From an uncultured Eubacteriales bacterium (GTDB lineage: Bacteria; Bacillota; Clostridia; Oscillospirales; Butyricicoccaceae), in contig CAKUAK010000066.1 in assembly GCA_934636325.1 (NCBI GenBank), forward strand, positions 1-9,060: 9,060 nucleotides of DNA, in the 5' to 3' direction. This document shows, piece by piece, positions 1 through 4,062 of this stretch. The first letter of the stretch is position 1, and every line of letters begins with the position of its first letter. Below the pieces are notes generated by a model. The model was not told where the DNA came from. It made no database searches and saw only the letters and a program-made list of their open reading frames with translations. Both the position numbers and the translations under genes were made by a program.

Positions 1-1
1 C

Positions 2-61
2 CATTCCTCCGCCGCACGGGAGAAAGCTGCGGCAAAATACTTTTTCGGAGGTGCAACTTGA
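2..61 (+). CDS. Possible 3' end of an upstream gene (partial)
   Basis: Reading frame 2 is open from the window edge and ends at TGA 59-61, giving a C-terminus that finishes REKAAAKYFFGGAT. The stop overlaps the TTG start of the next gene (TTGA at 58-61), the same geometry as ATGA translational coupling, which is the main reason to believe it. Only 19 residues are visible, so the product cannot be named. The frame of the next gene is also open leftward to the edge, so an N-terminal extension of that gene is an alternative explanation. Confidence 0.35.
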   Translation, partial: HSSAAREKAAAKYFFGGAT

Positions 62-252
62 GCAGGCGGAAAAAGCTCACCAACAACAGCGGCATCCCGC
101 AGCATGAGATCGAGAACATCGCCCGAATTCTGCTGCCGGATATTCTCGCCTTTTACGAGAGTGAGGAAGGACAGCGGGAATTTGCCGAATGGCAGGCGGC
201 GCAGGACGGGGCAAAAACGGACAAGGACAGCAATGGCGAGAACATCGCCTGA
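58..252 (+). CDS. Small hypothetical protein of mobile-element type, TTG start
   Basis: This encodes a 64-residue acidic, soluble protein with a basic N-terminus (SRRKKL) followed by a predicted helix around HEIENIARILLPDILAF and the segment ESEEGQREFAEWQ at about residues 35-47. I recall similar short proteins from conjugative and integrative elements of gut Clostridia, often near site-specific recombinase genes, but the biochemical role is unknown. The TTG start is chosen because a strong ribosome binding site, GGAGGT at 46-51, sits six bases upstream. The start overlaps the TGA of a possible upstream gene, suggesting translational coupling. A hairpin terminator follows about 50 bases after the stop. 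There is no signal peptide or membrane segment. Confidence 0.65.
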   Translation: MSRRKKLTNNSGIPQHEIENIARILLPDILAFYESEEGQREFAEWQAAQDGAKTDKDSNGENIA

Positions 253-303
253 CGATAGATATAAGACAAATCCAAGGGATATATACTCCTAAAACAGCAT
301 TGC

Positions 304-333
304 AAAGGGGATGGCAGACCGCCATCCCCTTTT
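304..333. terminator. Bidirectional rho-independent terminator
   Basis: A perfect 12-bp stem (304-315 with 321-332) closes a 5-base loop (AGACC). It is GC-rich in the middle and flanked by A's on the left and T's on the right, so it can end transcripts on either strand. It lies between two convergent genes, the 64-aa gene ending at 252 and the DUF6061-like gene ending at 344, which fits a shared terminator. Confidence 0.85.
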
Positions 334-343
334 GTGCGTTTGT

Positions 344-592
344 TCAGTTTTCGTAGGGCTTGTACTCCGTGACGGCGTTCAGATACGTCTCAACGTCGCC
401 GTTCAGAATGAGGTCTGCATAAGCCAGCGGGTCGTTGTAGATGAGGTAGTCCAGCTCCGACCGCTCATAAAGATTATCCGCCACTTCGTTTTCCACGGCG
501 GTGCAGTCGATGGAGATCATGCTGCCGTCCTGAAACCGCAGCTCCACACAGCCCGTGTCCATGTTGAATTCACAGCTTTTAATGGTTTTCAT
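344..592 (-). CDS. DUF6061-like small protein
   Basis: This 82-residue acidic protein begins MKTIKSCEFNMDTGCVEL and continues with a short beta-rich N-terminal half (strands around residues 3-9, 15-20 and 24-29), then a helical part containing YERSELDYLIYNDPLAYADL and a C-terminus ending in TEYKPYEN. From memory this pattern matches the DUF6061 family, found mostly in mobile elements of Clostridia; no molecular function is established that I know of. The ATG at 592 is preceded by AAAGGA about ten bases upstream. No membrane segment or signal peptide is visible. It converges on the 64-aa gene, and its transcript probably ends at the hairpin at 304-333. The family call rests on recalled similarity and needs a profile search. 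Confidence 0.65.
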   Translation of the reverse strand: MKTIKSCEFNMDTGCVELRFQDGSMISIDCTAVENEVADNLYERSELDYLIYNDPLAYADLILNGDVETYLNAVTEYKPYEN

Positions 593-701
593 AATTGTCC
601 GTATCCTTTACCAGCTTTGGTTTTCTCGGCCCTCTGGGCTTGGATTCGGGACACTTGACCACGCCGTTTCTGAAATGCGTATCCTCGAACTTCTCGAAGA
701 A

Positions 702-758
702 AACAAATAATCCGAACCCGTCTCCGATTAAGAAGATCTGGTTCGGATTATATTTGTT
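702..758 (-). terminator. Large imperfect palindrome at the 3' end of tRNA-Leu, probable terminator
   Basis: Arms 702-718 and 740-758 pair over 11 bp plus 6 bp, interrupted by a 2-base bulge (751-752), around a 21-base loop. The right arm abuts the encoded CCA of the tRNA. Read on the minus strand the stem is followed by a T-rich run (TTTGTTTTCTTC overlapping its end), consistent with terminating the tRNA transcript. Such a structure beside a tRNA could also be an integration-site arm. Confidence 0.55.
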
Positions 759-843
759 TGGTGCGGGTAAAGGGGGTCGAACCCTTACGCCTTGCGGCAC
801 AGGAACCTAAATCCTGCACGTCTGCCAATTCCGCCATACCCGC
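759..843 (-). tRNA. tRNA-Leu, anticodon UAG, CCA encoded
   Basis: Read on the minus strand the gene folds into a class II tRNA. The acceptor GCGGGTA pairs with TACCCGC, followed by discriminator A and an encoded CCA (759-761). A D-arm is present. The anticodon stem CAGGA/TCCTG holds the loop TTTAGGT with anticodon TAG. A long variable arm around GCCGCAAGGC follows, and the T-arm AAGGG-TTCGACC-CCCTT is intact. The anticodon decodes CUA and, by wobble, other CUN codons. The first 39 bases of this gene are repeated exactly at 1290-1328. If the sequence between the copies is an insertion, this functional tRNA is a hybrid of an insert-borne 5' half and the original 3' half. I found no convincing promoter directly upstream; the best -10-like box is TATAAA, about 45 bases before the mature 5' end. 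Confidence 0.95.
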
Positions 844-844
844 A
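805..844. repeat. Direct repeat copy A (5' half of tRNA-Leu)
   Basis: These 40 bases are identical to 1290-1329. On the tRNA strand the repeat begins one base before the mature 5' end and ends exactly at the last base of the 7-base anticodon loop. The next base differs between copies (804 versus 1289). Seen directly by comparison; the reading as an attachment-site core is inference. Confidence 0.9.
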
Positions 845-940
845 TATGAGCGGCATGAAAGCCTGTCGCTATTTTGTTGCCCGCCCCTGCTTTTATACAG
901 AGGAATCGATGTGGAGCGTTGCGCTTGACCTGCGGCTATA

Positions 941-959
941 AAAACAGGTAAACCTGTTC
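941..959 (-). terminator. Probable terminator of the 97-aa gene
   Basis: A 6-bp stem (943-948 with 953-958) with loop TTTA on the minus strand follows the stop codon of the 97-aa gene within two bases and is trailed by TTTTAT. The stem is AT-containing and short, so efficiency may be modest. Confidence 0.5.
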
Positions 960-1253
960 TTATTTCCAGTTATCAAGCATTTCCCTTGCCATGGTTTTTA
1001 CCTGGCAAGCATCCAAATTAATCGTATTTTTATTGAGATTTTCGTTTTTCATTACAAGAACTTCTTGCAACCATTCCTTATGGTAGGAAACACCAGTATT
1101 ATACTTTGATGTGCGAGATAAAGCGGTGGATACGAGGCTCCAGTTCTTGTGGTTTTTATTTATTCTTTCATAGTAGGCGTAGGATACAAACCAAGCTGCA
1201 CCCATTTTGGACAGGATATCACCGTCAACAAAAGAAAAGTTATGATTTGCCAT
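960..1253 (-). CDS. Orphan 97-aa protein of unknown function
   Basis: I do not recognise this protein. It has 97 residues, rich in Asn, Lys, Ser and Tyr and with no obvious membrane segment or signal peptide. Its central part includes the aromatic stretch AAWFVSYAYYERINKNHKNW, and its C-terminus ends MAREMLDNWK. The ATG at 1253 is well supported by GGGAGGA seven bases upstream. Base composition is clearly more AT-rich than the flanking core genes, a sign of transfer. It is the only gene in the 485 bp between the two tRNA-Leu repeats. Only about 36 bases separate it from the truncated tRNA half, leaving no room for an ordinary promoter, so it is probably transcribed from the promoter that once served the tRNA. 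A hairpin follows its stop. Confidence 0.6.
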   Translation of the reverse strand: MANHNFSFVDGDILSKMGAAWFVSYAYYERINKNHKNWSLVSTALSRTSKYNTGVSYHKEWLQEVLVMKNENLNKNTINLDACQVKTMAREMLDNWK

Positions 1254-1279
1254 AGTCTATCCTCCCAAAACCTTCACTG

Positions 1280-1293
1280 AGGTGACATCACCT
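1280..1293. repeat. Inverted repeat across the repeat junction
   Basis: AGGTGA (1280-1285) and TCACCT (1288-1293) form an inverted repeat with a 2-base spacer. It straddles the point (1289/1290) where the tRNA repeat ends and unique sequence begins. It could be a recombinase core-arm, although coincidence cannot be excluded for a 6-bp arm. Confidence 0.45.
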
Positions 1294-1328
1294 AAATCCT
1301 GCACGTCTGCCAATTCCGCCATACCCGC
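1290..1328 (-). pseudogene. Truncated tRNA-Leu (5' half only)
   Basis: The first 39 bases of tRNA-Leu(UAG), from the acceptor strand through the end of the anticodon loop, are present without mutation. The 3' anticodon strand, variable arm, T-arm and 3' acceptor are missing and replaced by unrelated sequence from 1289 leftward. Lack of any change in a non-functional fragment suggests a recent break, so this may be the original chromosomal 5' half with its own upstream region. Confidence 0.85.
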
Positions 1329-1329
1329 A
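1290..1329. repeat. Direct repeat copy B (5' half of tRNA-Leu)
   Basis: Exact 40-base match to 805-844 in the same orientation. The sequence beyond it (1332-1365) also resembles the leader of copy A (845-878) at about 26 of 34 positions by eye, so homology continues upstream but diverged. Confidence 0.9.
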
Positions 1330-1336
1330 GATATAA

Positions 1337-1356
1337 GCGGCAGGGAGACCTGCCGC
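1337..1356 (-). terminator. Hairpin between the 74-aa gene and the tRNA half
   Basis: A perfect 8-bp GC-rich stem (1337-1344 with 1349-1356) with a 4-base loop lies about 40 bases downstream of the 74-aa gene and eight bases before the mature 5' end of the truncated tRNA. On the minus strand it is followed by TTATATCT, only weakly U-rich. An imperfect homologue precedes the intact tRNA, so it may be a tRNA leader hairpin rather than a terminator. Confidence 0.45.
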
Positions 1357-1395
1357 AGTTTTGTTATCTCTGTTTTTGCAGGGAAAGAAACACTT

Positions 1396-1620
1396 TTATC
1401 GCAAAAGATCTCTCTTTTCGATCTCTTCTTTGATCTCAAGGATGCTCATTCCCGATTCACGAACGGCAGTATTCAGGTAGGATCCCGATACACGCTCGAC
1501 CTTATCCGTTCCAAAGGTATAGGCAAGTCCAAGCTGCTTACATGCCGCGGCGTAAAAATTGACCCAGGAACGATGAGACCGTTTTCTTACGTCAATCACT
1601 TTTTCGAAACGATCGTCCAT
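1396..1620 (-). CDS. Small basic hypothetical protein (74 aa)
   Basis: Not recognised. The protein is 74 residues, highly charged and soluble, with a basic segment VRKRSHRSW near residues 11-19, a middle part CKQLGLAYTFGTDKVERV and a helical, charged C-terminus ending ILEIKEEIEKRDLLR. No signal peptide or membrane segment is seen. I place the start at ATG 1620 because AAGAGA lies about seven bases upstream; a GTG one codon earlier (1623) is possible. It follows a good sigma-A promoter (1736-1764) and a leader of roughly 110 bases that contains an attenuator-like hairpin. It sits where the genes normally following ricT would be expected. Composition is less GC-rich than ricT, so it may belong to the accessory region. 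Confidence 0.6.
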   Translation of the reverse strand: MDDRFEKVIDVRKRSHRSWVNFYAAACKQLGLAYTFGTDKVERVSGSYLNTAVRESGMSILEIKEEIEKRDLLR

Positions 1621-1664
1621 CACGACATCTCTTTTCCGGATCCGATACCGAAATTTTTGCTAAT

Positions 1665-1697
1665 AAAAAAATCCTCTGATTTTCACACGGGGAGGAT
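1665..1697 (-). terminator. Attenuator-like hairpin in the leader of the 74-aa gene
   Basis: On the minus strand ATCCTC (1697-1692) pairs with GAGGAT (1676-1671) around a 15-base loop and is followed directly by a run of U's (1671-1665). It lies between the promoter and the start codon of the 74-aa gene, so it would end transcription early. A weak competing pairing exists: GGATC at 1727-1723 with GATCC at 1698-1694, which would occupy the 5' arm. Regulation is inference from the layout. Confidence 0.35.
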
Positions 1698-1735
1698 CGA
1701 CCCGAGACGGAGCATATCGCTTGATCCGTATCTTC

Positions 1736-1764
1736 AGTATACACTATTTTATCTTCCCATGCAA
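1736..1764 (-). promoter_or_regulatory. Sigma-A promoter for the 74-aa gene
   Basis: TTGCAT (-35, 1764-1759), a 17-base spacer and TATACT (-10, 1741-1736) give a near-consensus promoter on the minus strand. Transcription should start near 1729, leaving a leader of about 110 bases. The -35 box lies just beyond the U-tract of the ricT terminator, so the 74-aa gene appears to be a separate unit. Confidence 0.7.
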
Positions 1765-1765
1765 G

Positions 1766-1796
1766 AAAAACTTCCCGCCGAGGATCCCGGCGGGAA
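1766..1796 (-). terminator. Rho-independent terminator of the darA-holB-ricT operon
   Basis: A 9-bp GC-rich stem (1772-1780 with 1788-1796) and 7-base loop are followed on the minus strand by G and five T's (1770-1766). It lies eight bases after the ricT stop, a textbook intrinsic terminator. Confidence 0.9.
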
Positions 1797-1803
1797 ATAT
1801 TTC

Positions 1804-2682
1804 CTAATCCTTTTGCAGCTTGGCAAGGGCCTTTTTATCTATCGGCTCTTCATTCTGGTTCTGCTGCATCTTTCCGCGGCGCAGCACCTTGCACTCGCTG
1901 CAGCAGAAGGTCTCAGGCGAGTCGGGCGACGACTGGAGCCTGACGCGGCAGCAGCCCTTGAGCAGCGAAACATCCATGACCGTACCCTTGCCCTTTGGCG
2001 TATCGACAAGCGATTCGGGCATGGGCGATGTGCGGATAAGCTCCTGATAGGCCTCGTTCTCATACTTAAGGCAGCACATGAGCCTGCCGCATGTTCCCGA
2101 TATCTTCGAGGGATTGAGGGACAGTCCCTGATCCTTGGCCATATTGATCGACACCGGCTGGAAATCATCGAGGAAGGTCCCGCAGCACAGCGGGCAGCCG
2201 CATATGCCGAGGGCGCCGATCATCTTGGCCGCGTCCCTCACGCCGATCTGCCGAAGCTCGATCCTCGTGCGGAATACCGACGCCAGATCTTTTACGAGAT
2301 CCCTGAAATCGACCCTGCCGTCGGCGGTAAAATAAAAAAGTATCTTGCTGTGGTCAAAGGTGTATTCGACCGACACCAGCTTCATGGCCAGCTCGTGCTT
2401 GGCTATCTTCTGGGTGCAGATGTCAAAGGCCTCTTTTTCGAGCCTCGCGTTCTCCTCGATAACGGCCTTGTCCTCGTCGGTCGCAACGCGGATCAGCTTT
2501 TTGAGCGGCTGAACTATCGTCCCCTCCTCGACCATGCGGTTGGGGATGACCGTCTCGCCGCACTCTATGCCGCGCGATGTCTCGACGATGACCTTTGTTC
2601 CGTATACGACCTCCAGACCATTGGGGTCGAAATAATATATCTTTCCGACCTTTTTGAATCTGACTCCTATAATTTCTGTCAT
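1804..2682 (-). CDS. ricT: RicT/YaaT, PSP1-domain Fe-S subunit of the Y-complex
   Basis: This encodes 292 residues, slightly longer than B. subtilis YaaT. The N-terminal PSP1-type domain begins IIGVRFKKVGKIYYFDP (residues 4-20). The hallmark cysteines follow in two groups: C161, C163, C166 and C167 in GICGCPLCCGTF, and C198, C203 and C204 in GTCGRLMCC. In B. subtilis RicT works with RicA and RicF as an iron-sulfur complex that affects RNase Y-dependent mRNA maturation and sporulation/biofilm development. The C-terminal 30 residues are charged and low in complexity. ATG 2682 has GGAG about nine bases upstream, inside the end of holB, and only three bases separate the genes, indicating coupled translation. 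Gene order holB-ricT matches Bacillus; the genes usually following are not present here. Confidence 0.95.
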   Translation of the reverse strand: MTEIIGVRFKKVGKIYYFDPNGLEVVYGTKVIVETSRGIECGETVIPNRMVEEGTIVQPLKKLIRVATDEDKAVIEENARLEKEAFDICTQKIAKHELAMKLVSVEYTFDHSKILFYFTADGRVDFRDLVKDLASVFRTRIELRQIGVRDAAKMIGALGICGCPLCCGTFLDDFQPVSINMAKDQGLSLNPSKISGTCGRLMCCLKYENEAYQELIRTSPMPESLVDTPKGKGTVMDVSLLKGCCRVRLQSSPDSPETFCCSECKVLRRGKMQQNQNEEPIDKKALAKLQKD

Positions 2683-2685
2683 CTG

Positions 2686-3615
2686 TTATCTCCTGTAAAG
2701 TGTGCCGCAGAAGGCGGCCAGCTGGCTCGACAGTGCAAACACCGAAGCGTTGTTGTCGACCAGCCTGTCGTTTTGCCTTTGTATATAATCATAAACCGCG
2801 GCATAGTATGACGCACGGTCGGGTTCAGCGACCGCAAGCCGCACCAGCCTGCGTGTTATTTCGGTATAAAGATCGCCGTATTCGGCGCGGCTCAAGCCCG
2901 ATGCCTTGAGGCATGTCTCCATGACCTCAAGGGCGCCGCCGTGAAGTGACTTCACAAAGGCATCGGCCAGCTGCATGGCCTTTGTCGCCGTATTTTCGAC
3001 CAGTGCCATGGCCCTGCCTATGCATCCGCCGCAGGAGGCCGCGGCATCGGACATCGCCTTTTTATCGGCTCTTTTTCCGTTTTTGGCGTAATGTTCTTCA
3101 AGCCACTGCCCGATGTCCCCCGGCTGAAGGGCCTCCATCGCATATATACGGCAGCGGGAGCGCACGGTCTGAAGCAGGCTCGAAGCATTCTCAGTCAGAA
3201 GGATAAAGACCGACGAGACCGGCTCTTCGAGCACCTTGAGCATGGCGTTCTGCGCCTCCTGATTCATCAGGTCGGCGCGATTTATTATGAAGACCTTAAA
3301 CGGACTCTGACTGGGGACGATAAAGCTCTGCATCCTGAGGGTCCTTACATCGTTGACCTTTATATTTTCCCCGGCCTTATTGAAAAAAATAATATCGGGG
3401 TTGCTTCCTATATCGGCCTGGATGCAGGACGGACAGACGCCGCAGGGACGCCTTTGGGGATCGTCGGCCCTGCATAAAAGAGCCGCGGCAGCATATGCCG
3501 CCGCAGCCTTCTTACCAGAACCGGCCGGGCCGTCAAAAATGACAGCCGAACCAAGCGCACCCCTTTGGGCCGCTTCTTTTATATGACGGTTTCCTACAAG
3601 ATCAAACTTTTTCAA
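2686..3615 (-). CDS. holB: DNA polymerase III delta' subunit
   Basis: A 309-residue clamp-loader subunit that helps load the beta clamp onto primed DNA. It shows a Walker-A-like loop GPAGSGKK (29-36), a zinc module with C48, C58, C61 and C64 (CGVCPSC at its core), the family motif NRADLMNQEAQNAMLKVLEE (112-131), and the SRC motif at 153-155 expected of delta' and related clamp-loader subunits. The P-loop has Lys instead of Ser/Thr after the key Lys, common in delta', which is often ATPase-inactive. The start is TTG at 3615, inside the last codons of darA (14-base overlap). A stop three codons upstream in this frame leaves only this TTG or an ATT just before it. No Shine-Dalgarno sequence is evident, so translation probably depends on ribosomes finishing darA. 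Confidence 0.95.
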   Translation of the reverse strand: MKKFDLVGNRHIKEAAQRGALGSAVIFDGPAGSGKKAAAAYAAAALLCRADDPQRRPCGVCPSCIQADIGSNPDIIFFNKAGENIKVNDVRTLRMQSFIVPSQSPFKVFIINRADLMNQEAQNAMLKVLEEPVSSVFILLTENASSLLQTVRSRCRIYAMEALQPGDIGQWLEEHYAKNGKRADKKAMSDAAASCGGCIGRAMALVENTATKAMQLADAFVKSLHGGALEVMETCLKASGLSRAEYGDLYTEITRRLVRLAVAEPDRASYYAAVYDYIQRQNDRLVDNNASVFALSSQLAAFCGTLYRR

Positions 3616-3925
3616 AATGTTCTACGTTGAGGACAAACACGGTGGCGCCGCCGACGACGACCTCGATGGGCATCGTGGGATAGAAGCCGAGCCCCGGTTC
3701 AGCCGTCGGGGCGATCATCTGCTTGCGGCTGTGAGAGTTGACCTTGATTATATCTATGGCCGGCTGGACCTTATCGTCCTCTGCACCGATAAGGATGGTG
3801 ACGTTGCCCATGCGGAGAAAACCGCCGGTCGTCGCCAGCTTTGTTATGGAATATCCTTCCTTCATCAGGCTGCGGATGACAGTGGGTGCATCGTCAGCGT
3901 TGAGGATGGCAATTATCATTTTCAT
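3602..3925 (-). CDS. darA: Cyclic di-AMP receptor DarA (PstA/YaaQ, DUF970)
   Basis: A 107-residue PII-like protein, the usual length of this family, which binds cyclic di-AMP as a trimer in the cytoplasm; the downstream target is not settled. The ferredoxin-like core starts MKMIIAILNADDAPTVIRSL. The ligand loop carries ATTGGFLRMGNVT (residues 31-43), the most conserved stretch of the family, and SRKQMI lies at 66-71. ATG 3925 is preceded by AAAGGAGGA, a very strong ribosome binding site. It is the first gene of darA-holB-ricT. In B. subtilis the homologue sits between tmk and yaaR upstream of holB; both are missing here. A sigma-A promoter lies upstream at 4030-4058, with a leader of nearly 100 bases. 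Confidence 0.95.
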   Translation of the reverse strand: MKMIIAILNADDAPTVIRSLMKEGYSITKLATTGGFLRMGNVTILIGAEDDKVQPAIDIIKVNSHSRKQMIAPTAEPGLGFYPTMPIEVVVGGATVFVLNVEHFEKV

Positions 3926-4029
3926 GGTTCTTTCCTCCTTTTAAACATATGCGTCTACTATCGAAAGGGCCGCGGGACATGCCGATACCGAACCTTCGCG
4001 CCGGTCTGCGGTCCTTTGTCCTTATCTAT

Positions 4030-4058
4030 ATATTACCACTAAAAAGGCGGTATGGCAA
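4030..4058 (-). promoter_or_regulatory. Sigma-A promoter of darA-holB-ricT
   Basis: TTGCCA (-35, 4058-4053), a 17-base spacer and TAATAT (-10, 4035-4030) on the minus strand. It begins only a few bases after the stop of the racemase-like gene (4063), and no terminator separates the two, so read-through from the upstream operon is also possible. Confidence 0.55.
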
Positions 4059-4062
4059 TATC

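Larger units (their letters stand above)
805..1289. mobile_element. Candidate 485-bp insertion in the tRNA-Leu anticodon loop
   Basis: The segment is bounded by a 40-bp direct repeat of the tRNA 5' half. Deleting one repeat unit rejoins 1290-1329 to 759-804 and recreates one perfect tRNA-Leu, as expected for a site-specific insertion at the anticodon loop, a known target of tyrosine recombinases. The interior is visibly AT-richer than the core genes and carries one small gene (960-1253) and no integrase. It may be a decayed or non-autonomous element, one edge of a larger element extending left of the window, or an old tandem duplication. Confidence 0.45.

Noticed and set aside
579..800. 73-aa minus-strand frame running out of the tRNA
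   Set aside because: Its first residues are translated from tRNA-Leu and the palindrome, the usual read-through artefact. The second half (ending KLVKDTDNYENH) overlaps the DUF6061-like start and might be a conserved upstream fragment, but no start codon or ribosome binding site supports it.
845..959. Strong promoter for the intact tRNA-Leu
   Set aside because: A TATAAA box is present about 45 bases upstream, but no acceptable -35 at 16-18 bases could be found, so I did not call it.
1257..1439. 60-aa minus-strand frame
   Set aside because: The segment GMAELADVQDLG is a translation of the tRNA-Leu half; there is no ribosome binding site.
1620..1735. Riboswitch (preQ1-like or T-box)
   Set aside because: The leader is too short for a T-box and lacks the T-box sequence and specifier loop. 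The hairpin does not show preQ1 loop features. Only a generic attenuator-like hairpin is supported.
1282..2811. 509-aa open frame on the plus strand
   Set aside because: It lies antisense to ricT, holB's end and the tRNA half; its sequence is low-information and it has no ribosome binding site. It is a shadow frame caused by GC-rich codon bias.
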